Part shown: positions 1-8,644 of the stretch, one piece after another
Position numbering within the stretch: position 1 is the stretch's first letter
Layout: each line of letters opens with the position of its first letter
Source: JAUWQU01 sp964605095
GTDB taxonomy: Bacteria > Planctomycetota > Phycisphaerae > SM23-33
Length of the DNA: 33,490 bases
Assembly: GCA_964605095.1 (NCBI GenBank)
Contig: CAZSBS010000012.1
Span: 1-33,490 of the forward strand
Direction of reading: 5' to 3'
Position numbers and translations under genes: made by a program
The notes under the pieces: model-generated
The model's database searches: none
Told to the model about the DNA's origin: nothing
What the model saw: only the letters and a program-made list of their open reading frames with translations

Positions 1-109
1 CCGGGAAACTGCGGCGGAAGGCTCAACTGAAATCGGCCCTTGTGCCGATACATTGCGAGATGTTGAGAAGTTAAACAATCGCCATATGTCCCCAAAGGAG
101 GACCGTTGG

Positions 110-970
110 ATGACGGCTCACCGGAAGACACTTGTGTTTGTTTGTTCTTTGATGGCCGCGGCCGGGTGCGAGGAGCCCCGCGCCGCGCTGGACCTGCCCC
201 CGGTCCAGCCGCAGTTGACACACGTAGCCCCGTCGGCAAGGCCGGCTGAACCGAGAATAGTTCGCCCGCCGGTGGTCGCCCCACGGCGGCAGCAGCTTGT
301 CCAGGCCCTCCCGGCCGGGCGAAGCGTGCAGGGCCGATCTGTAACCGCGACTGCTATCGGCAGCGGCGATCAGTGCGTGATGTTCATCGGCGGCATTCAC
401 GGCAACGAGCCGGCCGGCGTCGGCCTGTGCCAGCAACTCGCCGCATATCTCGCCGCTCACGAAGAGCTTGTTTACGGCCTGAAGGTGATAATAATCCCGG
501 CCGCCAATCCCGACGGCCTGGCCGCATGCACGCGGGAAAACGCTCGCGGTGTGGACATCAACCGCAACTTCGCCACGGGCAACTACACCGCCTCGGCCGC
601 CCACGGCGGCCGCGCGATGAGCCAGCCCGAGGCGCAGTACCTCCGCGGGCTTATTGACCGCTACCGCCCGGCGCGGATCATCACGATCCACCAGCCGCTG
701 TCGTGCATCGACTACGACGGCCCCGCCCAAACCCTGGCGGCCGCGGTTGCGCGTGCCTCCGGCCTGCCGGTCAAGAAGCTTGGCGCCCGCCCCGGCTCGC
801 TCGGCAGCTACGCCGGCGTGGAAAACCAGATCCCGACCGTCACCGTCGAGTTGCCGCAAGGTGCATCGACACTCACTGCCGCTCAGGTATGGCTGCGATA
901 CGGCGGCGCCATGATGGCGGCCGTGAACACCCGAGGCCCCGGCGCTACGCTCGATAACGTCGGCAAGTAG
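110..970 (+). CDS. M14-family zinc carboxypeptidase-like lipoprotein
   Basis: Predicted 286-residue exported metallopeptidase of the M14 (carboxypeptidase A / MpaA-like) fold, probably acting on peptides or murein peptides in the periplasm. Seen in sequence: a lipoprotein signal with lipobox AAAGC near residue 18, the zinc motif HGNE (His97, Glu100), NPDG and DINRNF substrate-pocket motifs, a third zinc histidine in TIHQP (His194) and the catalytic glutamate in VTVELP (Glu247). The ATG at 110 is chosen over the upstream ATG at 53 because AAAGGAGG lies just before it and the signal peptide then starts properly. No operon partner is evident; a cluster of palindromes follows. Family assignment is firm, substrate is not known. 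Confidence 0.85.
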   Translation: MTAHRKTLVFVCSLMAAAGCEEPRAALDLPPVQPQLTHVAPSARPAEPRIVRPPVVAPRRQQLVQALPAGRSVQGRSVTATAIGSGDQCVMFIGGIHGNEPAGVGLCQQLAAYLAAHEELVYGLKVIIIPAANPDGLAACTRENARGVDINRNFATGNYTASAAHGGRAMSQPEAQYLRGLIDRYRPARIITIHQPLSCIDYDGPAQTLAAAVARASGLPVKKLGARPGSLGSYAGVENQIPTVTVELPQGASTLTAAQVWLRYGGAMMAAVNTRGPGATLDNVGK

Positions 971-981
971 CGTTGGGCGAA

Positions 982-1184
982 CCTTCGCCCCGAAGGGGCG
1001 AAGGAATATTGCCACGGGTGGAGCGCAGCGGAACCCGTGGAACCGGACCTTGGGAAAACCGCCCCGCAAGGGGCGGGGAAAATCTCCTTCGCTCCTTGTG
1101 GAGCGAGAGGAAGAAGAAGACTCTCCTTCCACGGGTTTCGCTTCGCTTCACCTGTGGCAACAACCCTCGGCCCCGTTAGGGCCG
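982..1184. repeat. Cluster of short palindromic (REP-like) repeats
   Basis: The 304-base gap between the peptidase and the MgtC-like gene holds no gene but five hairpins in a row: 982-1004 (CCTTCGCCCC, GAAGG turn), 1012-1040 (CCACGGGT/ACCCGTGG), 1059-1076 (CCGCCCC GCAA GGGGCGG), 1129-1157 (a degenerate second copy of the CCACGGGT element) and 1168-1184 (CGGCCC/GGGCCG). The GCCCCGAAGGGG core of the first recurs beside the transposase at 26.6-27.2 kb. Any of them could also end transcription of the upstream gene, but none has a clear T-run. Confidence 0.7.
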
Positions 1185-1274
1185 GTCGTCCCACGTCTTC
1201 CATATTTCCAACATTTGCCCGCCTCTTATGTCCGATACCTCATAGCATATGGCAGAGGTGGAGACGCTGCTCCG

Positions 1275-2516
1275 ATGGATTATACGGTTTACGTACAGTT
1301 CGGCATTTCGCTGGGCCTGGGCCTGCTGGTGGGCTTGCAGCGTCAGTGGGGCTCGCCTCACGTGGCGGGGCTGCGGACCTTCGCCATGATAACCGTCTTC
1401 GGCACGATCTGCGCCCGCCTGTCGGCCGAGTATGGCGGGTGGATCGTCGCGGCCGGGCTGTTGGCGGTGACAATGACGGTCATCGTCGGGGCCGTCCTGA
1501 AGGTCCGTGCCGGGCAGATCGGGCCCGGCCTGACCACCGAGATCGCGGCGATGGTCATGTACGGCGTCGGCGCCATGGTCGTGCATGACAACTACGCCCC
1601 GGCGCTGATGGTCGGCGGCGGCGTGGCGGTGCTGCTTCAATTCAAGGACAGGATGATCGGCATAGTCCGCGGCTTCGGCGAGGCCGACCTCAGGGCCATC
1701 ATGCAACTCGTGCTGATAGCGATGGTCATCCTGCCGATCCTGCCGGACAAGGCTTACGGCCCATACGGCGTGCTCAACCCGTTCCGCATCTGGCTGATCG
1801 TCGTGCTGATCGTCGGCGTGAGCGTCGGGGCGTTCTTCATATTCAAGTTTTTCGGCGCCAAGGCCGGCACGCTGCTGGGCGGCATCCTCGGCGGAATCAT
1901 CTCCAGCACCGCCACGACAGTCGGCTACGCGCGCCGCAGCCGGGGGCAGGTTGAAAGCTCCAACCTCGCCGCCGTCGTGGTGATGATCGCCGCGACGATC
2001 GTCTTCCTTCGCCTGGGCTTCGAGATATTCCTCGTGGCGCCCGACGCCCTGGCTGCACTGGCCTGGCCGCTGGCAGCCATGACCGGATGGATGGCCCTGG
2101 TCACGGCCGGAATGCTCCTGGCCGGTCGTGGACAGCACACCGAGGCGCCCGTCGAGGGACGGGCAGCGGAACTCAAGGTCGCCATCGTCTTCGGCGTGCT
2201 CTACGCTGTGATCCTCTTCGCCGTTGCCGCCGCACGCCAGCACTTCGGCCAGGCCGGCATGTATTCCGTGGCCGCCCTCAGCGGCCTTACCGACATGGAC
2301 GCCATCACCCTCTCGACCGCCCAACTCGTCCAGGTCGGCAAGATCCAGGTCGACACCGGCTGGCGAATGATCCTCATCGGAGCCATGTCCAACCTCGTCT
2401 TCAAAGCCGGCGCGGTCGCCCTGCTCGGCAGCCGGGCAATGCTCAAACGGGTCGCCATAGTCTTCGCCCTGTCCCTTGCCGGCGGCCTGGCTATCCTGCT
2501 GTTCTGGCCGGGATAG
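1275..2516 (+). CDS. MgtC/SapB and DUF4010 family membrane protein
   Basis: A 413-residue polytopic inner-membrane protein. The N-terminal part (about residues 1-135) matches the MgtC/SapB fold, with the characteristic GLGLLVGLQRQW and AGLRTF stretches; the C-terminal part is the DUF4010 type, with an SSTATTVGYARRSR segment near residue 210 and GLTDMDAITLS near residue 340. Roughly ten to twelve hydrophobic helices are visible. MgtC proteins affect magnesium homeostasis and stress tolerance in other bacteria, but for the long MgtC-DUF4010 architecture the role is unknown. The start at 1275 gives the natural N-terminus MDYTVYVQFG; a GAGGTGGAG ribosome site lies about 12 bases upstream. The longer open frame to 1050 would translate the palindrome cluster and is rejected. 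Confidence 0.85.
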   Translation: MDYTVYVQFGISLGLGLLVGLQRQWGSPHVAGLRTFAMITVFGTICARLSAEYGGWIVAAGLLAVTMTVIVGAVLKVRAGQIGPGLTTEIAAMVMYGVGAMVVHDNYAPALMVGGGVAVLLQFKDRMIGIVRGFGEADLRAIMQLVLIAMVILPILPDKAYGPYGVLNPFRIWLIVVLIVGVSVGAFFIFKFFGAKAGTLLGGILGGIISSTATTVGYARRSRGQVESSNLAAVVVMIAATIVFLRLGFEIFLVAPDALAALAWPLAAMTGWMALVTAGMLLAGRGQHTEAPVEGRAAELKVAIVFGVLYAVILFAVAAARQHFGQAGMYSVAALSGLTDMDAITLSTAQLVQVGKIQVDTGWRMILIGAMSNLVFKAGAVALLGSRAMLKRVAIVFALSLAGGLAILLFWPG

Positions 2517-2550
2517 GGGCGGTCTTGGCAGCGAGAAGAAGAGATTTCAG

Positions 2551-2575
2551 CGCAGAGGCCGCAGAGGCCGCAGAG
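2551..2575. repeat. CGCAGAGGC tandem tract
   Basis: Nine-base units (GCAGAGGCC, twice, then GCAGAGAAA) directly after the MgtC-like gene. A related, more diverged tract lies inside the ferredoxin-like gene near 20520, so this is a dispersed low-complexity repeat. The rest of 2517-2668 shows nothing else. Confidence 0.6.
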
Positions 2576-2668
2576 AAAAGAAGAAGCAGAAGCATCAGAT
2601 TGGGATTGCAGTCTCTGACCGAATAAACCTGCAAGGGAGAATGATGGTCAGCCCCCGGCTGGCTTTTC

Positions 2669-3616
2669 TCACATTCGCGGGCAGCCCATCACGGGCCTTG
2701 CCGGCCCCGTCGCCGCCGTTCCGGGTTCCGAATTCCCGGTTCCAGGTTCCGCCTTTGTCTTGCCGGGTTCCCGGTTCCGGGTTCCGTTGTTCTCTTTTCC
2801 GGGCTGCTGCGTGAGGTGCTCGAGCATTTCCCGTGGCGGCCAGGGGGAGTGGATTATCCATGGGGCGATGTTCTTGCGGACGAAGCTGGTGGTCGTCGCG
2901 GCCTGGTGCGGGGTAATGCGTATGCCGCGGAGCATGCTGATCGTCACGGGCATCTTGAAGAGCTTGGCGTCTTCCATGGCGAACCCGGTTCGCCCGGCCG
3001 AGGCTGAGCGGGTGCCGTCCACGTTGCCCATCGCCGCGGTGCCGATTCCCAGCACGGCCAGGTCAAACGGGTTGCTGACGCTGACTATGCCGTATCGCGT
3101 GTTCTTCAGGGCCGGCGACAGGTTGTAGTTGGCCGAGAGGCTCGACGCGATCAGTATCGCGCCGCTGACGGGCTTGGCGTCGCGGAGCCTGGACATGGAC
3201 TCCAGCGCGAAGACCGCCACTCCGCTGCCGCCGCTGTGTCCGACGAGGAATATAGGCCGGCCCGGGTAGGCTCGCTGATACTCGTAGATCCGAATCGCCA
3301 GCTTCTCGGCCTGGTCGCGGTTGCGTCCGACGTCCATCTGGTTGAAGGCCATTCCCAGGCCTGGCACGGGCATGCCCCACTGGAAAGTCTCGATCCAATA
3401 GCTGACGCCGCCCTCGAGGAGCCCCTCGCGGATCGACTCGCTGCTGATGCCCTTGCCCTCGATGCCCGGCAGGATCACCACCAGTCCGCGGTCGATCCGG
3501 GCGATCTCGTCGGACATCATGTCGCCGCCCCCACCGCCGCACCCGCCGGCAAAAATGCACGTCGCTACAACGCTTGCCGCAACAAAACACTTCATCATTC
3601 GTATTATCCACGTCAT
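2669..3616 (-). CDS. Alpha/beta-hydrolase-like lipoprotein with repeat-derived tail
   Basis: A 315-residue putative secreted serine hydrolase. Seen: signal peptide with lipobox FAGGC (Cys26), glycine-rich spacer, nucleophile elbow GHSGGSG (Ser128), candidate acid Asp185 in NPFDLAVLG, and candidate catalytic His237 in ITPHQAA, the order expected for an alpha/beta hydrolase. The last 40 or so residues (about 273-315) are translated from a degenerate GGAACC-type DNA repeat and read as NREPG and SEPGT units, so the catalytic fold ends near residue 265 and the true ancestral stop has probably been lost. Start is uncertain among ATGs at 3616, 3598 and 3595; none has a strong ribosome site and all keep the signal peptide. 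Divergent from the cytochrome gene at 4009. Substrate unknown. Confidence 0.7.
   Translation of the reverse strand: MTWIIRMMKCFVAASVVATCIFAGGCGGGGGDMMSDEIARIDRGLVVILPGIEGKGISSESIREGLLEGGVSYWIETFQWGMPVPGLGMAFNQMDVGRNRDQAEKLAIRIYEYQRAYPGRPIFLVGHSGGSGVAVFALESMSRLRDAKPVSGAILIASSLSANYNLSPALKNTRYGIVSVSNPFDLAVLGIGTAAMGNVDGTRSASAGRTGFAMEDAKLFKMPVTISMLRGIRITPHQAATTTSFVRKNIAPWIIHSPWPPREMLEHLTQQPGKENNGTRNREPGKTKAEPGTGNSEPGTAATGPARPVMGCPRM
2715..2800. repeat. Degenerate GGTTCC/GGAACC tract
   Basis: A run of variants of GGTTCCGGGTTCC forming the 3' end of the hydrolase gene (minus strand). A second tract of the same kind lies at 23690-23765 in an intergenic region. Unit boundaries are irregular, as in slowly decaying tandem repeats. 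Confidence 0.65.
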
Positions 3617-4008
3617 TCGTATGGTCCAATAACCTGTCCGCCCCTATCGGGGCTGCAAAAATTATAACACACACCGCGCCCCAACAGGCCGGGCGGGCGG
3701 CGACGCCTCGGGCCCCGCGCAGCCGCGGGCCGGCCATACATTGGTGAAATCATGTCCCGCCAGTTATCGGAAATCGCCCCGATGTCCACGATGCCTGCCC
3801 CGGTCCCGCCCAGGTCCTGACCGGAACTTGCAAAAAACCATCCATCTTCGCGGAAACCCTCCGCCCGGCAGGCTGGTTAAACATTAGCGGACGTGGCGGT
3901 CCCACCATTGGCGGGCCGCGACCGATTGAGAAATATACTGTGAAAAACATTGCCTTCATGTTAAACACAACCGCCATGTTAAACACAACCTATGGAAAGA
4001 GGTGTAGA
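3617..4008. promoter_or_regulatory. Divergent control region
   Basis: No gene is seen in these 392 bases. On the minus strand a perfect TATAAT lies at 3661-3666, followed by a GCCCC-GATA-GGGGC hairpin (3641-3654) at the likely start of the hydrolase transcript; no good -35 is visible. On the plus strand TATACT lies at 3934-3939, 75 bases before the cytochrome gene. Two direct copies of CATGTTAAACACAACC (3957-3972 and 3975-3990) sit between this -10 and the gene; they could be an operator or a duplication. Confidence 0.45.
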
Positions 4009-5904
4009 ATGCGGAACCTTCTGGTAGTGATCATCGTCGCAGCCCTTGCGCTGGCCTGCTCGACAGGATTGGCGGCGGAAAAATATCGCTCGGCCCAGGA
4101 CGTTGCCTGGTCCGCCGACGGCAAGTTACTGGCCGTCAGCGACCGCACGGGCGGCGCCGTCGCGATCTTGGACAATGCGGGCAAGCTCCTTCGCGAGGCG
4201 CCGCTTAACGGCAACCCGTGTGGAGTGGTGTTCGGCGCGGGCAACACATGCTACGTGGCTGAATACGACGCCGGCACCGTCGCCGAAGTCGACGCCGCGA
4301 CGGGCAAGGTTCTCCGGCGCCTGAAGGCAGGGCCAAAGCCGGTCGAACTGGCCGTGGCGCCGAAGAGCAACCTGCTGCTTGTCGGCAACTACGGGCTCAA
4401 GTGCGTCTCGATCATCGACCTGGCCACCGGCAATGAGAAGGCCCGGATCGATCTGAACTCCCATCCCCAGGGCATCGCCGTCAACGCCGACGAAACCATC
4501 GCGATGGTTGCCAATCTCATGCCGTTCGGCAACGCCAACGACGCCACGACGGCATCCTGCGTGACCGCCATCGACCTCAAGGGCCTCAAGAAGGCAGCCG
4601 ACATCAAGCTCACGCCCGGCTCGATGGACATGCGCGGCGTGGTCTTCAGCCCGGACGGCAAGTGGGCGTACGCCGCACACGCCCTCGGGCGGTTCACCCT
4701 GCCCACGACGCAACTCGACCGGGGCTGGGTCAACACCAACGCGCTGACCATCATCGACGTGCAGACCAACAAGCTCTACGCCACCGTCCTGCTGGACCGG
4801 CTGATGGAAGGCGCCGCCGACCCGTGGGGCCTGGCGATCGCCAAGGACGGCAAGTGCCTATGGATCACCCTGTCCGGCGTCCACCAGGTGGCCAAGCTCG
4901 ACCTCGAAAGCCTCCACCTGCTGATGGAAGGCAAGGACATCCCCGCCGACAAGCCCGCCCCCAACGGCGTGCCGCGGCACCTCTCGACCGTCTGGGCCGA
5001 GATCAAGAAGGACCCCACAAAGCGGACCATGCTCGCCAACGACCTGGCCGCCCTGTACGGCGCGGGGCTGCTCATCCGCACGAAGATCGACGGCAGCGGC
5101 CCGCGAGGCCTGGCACTGTCGCCCGACGGCAAAAAACTCGCCGTCGCCTGCTACTTCACCGGCTCGGTAATCCTCATCGACGCCGACAGCGACAAGGCCC
5201 TGGCAACCGCCGCGCTGCCCAAACAGCCCAAGATGGACAGCGTCCGACGTGGCGAGATGATCTTCCACGACGGCACGCAATCCTTCCAACACTGGCTTAG
5301 CTGCGCCACCTGCCACCCCGACGGCGCCAGGGCAGACGGGCTCAACTGGGACCTGCTCAACGACGGCATCGGCAACCCCAAGAACACCCGCTCGCTACTG
5401 CTGGCGAATAAGACCCCGCCGTCGATGAGCCTCGCCATCCGCTCCGACTTCGCCGTCGCCGCCGCCGCGGGATTCAGGTTCATCCTCTTCCGCGAGCCCC
5501 AGCCGCAGGAACTCGACGCCGTCAAGGACTACCTCAAGGCGCTCACCCCCGAAAAGAGCCCCTACCTCACACCCGACGGAAAGCTCACGACCAAGGCCCT
5601 GAGGGGCAAGGCTATTTTCGAGTCCAGCAAGGCGGGATGCACTTCCTGCCATCCCGGCCCGCTGTTTACCAACCTCAAACTGTACGACGTTGGAACACGC
5701 GGCGAACTCGACCGGAAGGATTCCTCATTCGACACGCCGACCCTCATCGAGATCTGGCGGACCGCGCCATACCTCCACGATGGCTCGGCCGCAACGCTCC
5801 GTGAGATGCTGATCGACCGCAACAAGAAGGACACGCACGGCTCGACCAGCCAGCTCAAGCCCGAGGAGGTCGACGCGCTTATCGAGTACCTCCTGTCGCT
5901 CTAG
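4009..5904 (+). CDS. Beta-propeller / MauG-type dihaem cytochrome c protein
   Basis: A 631-residue exported protein. After a signal peptide (cleavage near residue 21, GLAAEK) comes a YVTN/YncE-like seven-bladed beta-propeller (about 25-410) with repeated blade motifs such as SPDGKWAYAAH and SPDGKKLAVAC. The C-terminal third resembles the bacterial cytochrome c peroxidase/MauG family with two haem-binding CxxCH sites, SCATCH (Cys432) and GCTSCH (Cys544), and the family signature TAPYLHDGSAATL. A periplasmic redox role is expected; peroxidase activity and partner are not shown. Start at 4009 is supported by GGAAAGAGGTG just upstream. Followed by a terminator-like hairpin and then by another propeller/cytochrome gene. 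Confidence 0.82.
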   Translation: MRNLLVVIIVAALALACSTGLAAEKYRSAQDVAWSADGKLLAVSDRTGGAVAILDNAGKLLREAPLNGNPCGVVFGAGNTCYVAEYDAGTVAEVDAATGKVLRRLKAGPKPVELAVAPKSNLLLVGNYGLKCVSIIDLATGNEKARIDLNSHPQGIAVNADETIAMVANLMPFGNANDATTASCVTAIDLKGLKKAADIKLTPGSMDMRGVVFSPDGKWAYAAHALGRFTLPTTQLDRGWVNTNALTIIDVQTNKLYATVLLDRLMEGAADPWGLAIAKDGKCLWITLSGVHQVAKLDLESLHLLMEGKDIPADKPAPNGVPRHLSTVWAEIKKDPTKRTMLANDLAALYGAGLLIRTKIDGSGPRGLALSPDGKKLAVACYFTGSVILIDADSDKALATAALPKQPKMDSVRRGEMIFHDGTQSFQHWLSCATCHPDGARADGLNWDLLNDGIGNPKNTRSLLLANKTPPSMSLAIRSDFAVAAAAGFRFILFREPQPQELDAVKDYLKALTPEKSPYLTPDGKLTTKALRGKAIFESSKAGCTSCHPGPLFTNLKLYDVGTRGELDRKDSSFDTPTLIEIWRTAPYLHDGSAATLREMLIDRNKKDTHGSTSQLKPEEVDALIEYLLSL

Positions 5905-5945
5905 CCAGCCGCTCCGGCCGGGCAACGGGACAAAACGAAGCAAAC

Positions 5946-5981
5946 CAACGGCGCCGCGCCCCATAAGGGACGGCGCCGTTG
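5946..5981 (+). terminator. Terminator-like hairpin after the cytochrome gene
   Basis: Perfect 11-base inverted repeat (CAACGGCGCCG and its complement) around a 14-base loop that can itself pair CCC with GGG. It lacks a clear T-run, so it may need Rho or act only as an mRNA 3' barrier. Confidence 0.5.
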
Positions 5982-6093
5982 TCATGAGCCCCGAGGTTTG
6001 TTCCCCATCAACGAGCGAGCGACGCGGGAAATCGCGGCACCGCCGGGCAGGAGCGGCGTTCTATGAACATGCATATCATGGAGACCCGGACGA

Positions 6094-8502
6094 ATGCCCC
6101 GCCACGCGACGTTGTATAACATAGCCGGCCTTGTCCTTGCCATGGGCTCATTGGCGGTCGCCGCCAAACGAACCCCACCGGCCGAGGCCGCCGCAACGCC
6201 GCAGGCCCCACCTCCAAAAATGCTCGCCGACGCCCTGGCCGGGCCACTGGCTGGGCTGGACTCGGTCATCTTTGCAACCCGAGGCGTCGGCTCCGACGGG
6301 CATTGGTATGCCAACTTCGGCTACTATGTCACCAACGACGCGCAGATGATGTTCGGCCAACCCCTGGGAGGCCGGCTTTGCAGACTGGACCTCCGCACCG
6401 GCAAGGTCTCGACCATCCTCGACGACCCCGCCGGCGGCGTCCGCGACCCGCAACTCAGTTACGACGCCCGGAAAATCCTCTTCTCCTATCGAAAGGCCCC
6501 CAGCCGGTACTACCACCTCTACGAGATAGACCTCGACGGGGCGAACCTGCGCCAGATCACCGATGGCCCGCGCGACGACATCGAGCCGATCTACCTGCCC
6601 GGCGGCGACATCCTGTTCTGCTCATCCCGCTGCAATCGGTGGGTCCAGTGCTGGTTTGTCCAGGTGGCCACCATGTACCGCTGCGGGCTCGACGGCAGTA
6701 ACATCCATCCGATCTCGTGCAACGTCGAGCAGGACAACACCCCCTGGATGATGCCCGACGGGCGGGTGCTCTACATGCGGTGGGAGTACGTGGACCGCAG
6801 CCGAGTCCAATTCCACCACCTCTGGACCACCAACCCCGACGGCACGGGTGCGATGGTATACTTCGGCAACATGCACCCCGGCACGGTCATGCTCGACGCA
6901 AAACCGATCCCGGGCACAAGCAAGGTGCTCAGCATTTTTTCCCCCGGCCACGGCCAAAAGGAGCACGCGGGGCGTCTGGCCGTCGTCGACCCCGACGCCG
7001 GACCCGACGAGTTGAAGTGGGTGCGGTTCGTCGACAAAGGCGGCAACTTCCGCGACCCCTACCCGCTGACCAAAGATCTATTCCTCGCCGCCGAGGACAA
7101 CCGAATCGTCCTGATCGACGCCCAGGGCAACGCCGTGGAAATCGCCCGCGCCGACCAGCCAGGCATGTGGGCACATGAGCCGCGCCCCGTGGTCGCACGG
7201 CCCCGCGAACCGGTCATCGCGCCGCGAACGGACTACTCCCAGGCCACGGGGCGGCTCGTGCTGGCCGACGTGACCCATGGCCGAAACATGGCCGGCGTCG
7301 CACCAGGGCAGATCAAGAAACTCCTCGTGCTCGAAACGCTGCCCAAGCCGGTGAACTTCTCGGGCACCATGGAGCCGATCAGCCTCGGCGGCACTTTCAC
7401 CCTGCCGCGAATACTCGGCACCGTGCCGGTCGAGCCGGACGGCTCGGCCTATTTCGAAATCCCCGCGCTTCGCCCGGTCTTCTTCGTCGCGCTGGACGCC
7501 AACGACATGTCCGTCAAACGGATGCAGAGCTTTGTCAGCGTAATGCCCGGCGAGACCGCAAGCTGCGCCGGCTGCCACGAAAACCGCACCGACACCGCCG
7601 CCCTGCGCGGAGCGCCCCTGGCCATGCGAAAGCCCCCAGCACGCATCGAACCCATCACCGACGTCCCAGATGTCATCGACTTCCCGCGCGATGTCCAGCC
7701 AATCCTCGACCGGCACTGCGTCCGCTGCCACAATTGCCGCGGAAAGGCCCCGCCGCCAAAGATGCTCTCGCTCGACGGCGACCGCAGCCCGTGGTACTCG
7801 CACAGCTACGCGGCACTGATGCTCCGCGGCATGGTATCCCATGGCCGGGATGCGCAGGGCAACATCCCGCCTCGCGCCATCGGCAGCAGCGCCAGCCCGC
7901 TCATGAGACACATCGACGGTAGCCACAACGACTTCAAGCTCACGCCACTGGAGTACAAAACCGTCCGCCTGTGGATCGAGACCGGCGCGACGTACCCGGG
8001 CACCTACGCCGCGCTGGGTACGGGCATGACAGGCATGGTCTCGCCGAACCGCGAGATACTCCAGCGGCGCTGCGCAAGCTGCCACTCCAGTAAGACCGAT
8101 AAGGCGAAGAACCCCGCGCCGCGATTCAGCACGAACCCCGAACTGATCTGCAACCTCACCGCTCCCGACCGCTCACTTATACTGCTGGCGCCGCTCGCCA
8201 AGAGCGCCGGCGGCTGGGAAATCTGCAAGGGCGAAAAGGCGCCACACGGCGTCTTTGACTCCACGGATGACCCGGACTATCGCAAACTCCTGGCCAGCGT
8301 CGAGGCCGTCCGCCAAAATCTGCAAAAAATGACCCGATTCGACATGCCCAACTTCCGCCCCAACGCCCCTTACGTCCGCGAGATGAAGAGGTTCGGCATC
8401 CTGCCCGAGGCGATTGATCCCCAAAAAGACCCGATCAATGTCTACGCCACCGACCAGGCCTACTGGAAGTCCTTCTGGTTCCAGCCCGAAAAGGCGAAGT
8501 AG
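6094..8502 (+). CDS. HzsA-related multihaem protein
   Basis: An 802-residue exported protein whose overall plan resembles the HzsA-related proteins of planctomycetes: signal peptide (about 1-24), beta-propeller-like repeats (about 45-400, for example DLDGANLRQITDGPRDDIEP, a TolB-like blade), then a middle domain and cytochrome c segments. Three CxxCH haem sites are visible: SCAGCH (Cys491), HCVRCH (Cys542) and RCASCH (Cys660). HzsA is a hydrazine synthase subunit in anammox bacteria, but no hzsB or hzsC is present here, so hydrazine synthesis should not be inferred. The start at 6094 has GGAG ten bases upstream; the ATGs at 6063 and 6078 are out of frame. Role unknown; likely periplasmic electron transfer or oxidation. 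Confidence 0.75.
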   Translation: MPRHATLYNIAGLVLAMGSLAVAAKRTPPAEAAATPQAPPPKMLADALAGPLAGLDSVIFATRGVGSDGHWYANFGYYVTNDAQMMFGQPLGGRLCRLDLRTGKVSTILDDPAGGVRDPQLSYDARKILFSYRKAPSRYYHLYEIDLDGANLRQITDGPRDDIEPIYLPGGDILFCSSRCNRWVQCWFVQVATMYRCGLDGSNIHPISCNVEQDNTPWMMPDGRVLYMRWEYVDRSRVQFHHLWTTNPDGTGAMVYFGNMHPGTVMLDAKPIPGTSKVLSIFSPGHGQKEHAGRLAVVDPDAGPDELKWVRFVDKGGNFRDPYPLTKDLFLAAEDNRIVLIDAQGNAVEIARADQPGMWAHEPRPVVARPREPVIAPRTDYSQATGRLVLADVTHGRNMAGVAPGQIKKLLVLETLPKPVNFSGTMEPISLGGTFTLPRILGTVPVEPDGSAYFEIPALRPVFFVALDANDMSVKRMQSFVSVMPGETASCAGCHENRTDTAALRGAPLAMRKPPARIEPITDVPDVIDFPRDVQPILDRHCVRCHNCRGKAPPPKMLSLDGDRSPWYSHSYAALMLRGMVSHGRDAQGNIPPRAIGSSASPLMRHIDGSHNDFKLTPLEYKTVRLWIETGATYPGTYAALGTGMTGMVSPNREILQRRCASCHSSKTDKAKNPAPRFSTNPELICNLTAPDRSLILLAPLAKSAGGWEICKGEKAPHGVFDSTDDPDYRKLLASVEAVRQNLQKMTRFDMPNFRPNAPYVREMKRFGILPEAIDPQKDPINVYATDQAYWKSFWFQPEKAK

Positions 8503-8604
8503 CCGTGGTGCCGCGATCACGCGGAATACTGCTGTAGCCGACCGGCAAAAGCTGCCCCCAAAAGCCCGGGGCCGAGCTTTCTGGACAACCGCGCTTTCTG
8601 GAAC

Positions 8605-8633
8605 TTGACTTCCCTCGCTGCCGCCGCTAAATT
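8605..8633 (+). promoter_or_regulatory. Sigma70-type promoter of tRNA-Val
   Basis: TTGACT (8605-8610), 17-base spacer, TAAATT (8628-8633). The expected start of transcription is near 8640, five bases before the tRNA gene. One of the best promoter matches in the window. Confidence 0.75.
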
Positions 8634-8644
8634 AAGCGAACTCA

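Noticed and set aside
71..1132. Long minus-strand open frame opposite the M14 peptidase
   Set aside because: It is antisense to a gene with clear catalytic motifs and has Arg/Gly-rich, motif-free translation typical of GC-rich shadows.
982..1184. CRISPR array
   Set aside because: The hairpins differ from one another and lack regular spacing or equal-length spacers.
7078..8085. 335-codon minus-strand frame inside the HzsA-related gene
   Set aside because: Antisense to a gene with three haem motifs; no domain is recognisable.
6094..8502. Evidence for anammox metabolism
   Set aside because: Only an HzsA-related protein is present; hzsB, hzsC and hydrazine dehydrogenase are absent, and HzsA-like proteins occur in planctomycetes outside the anammox group.
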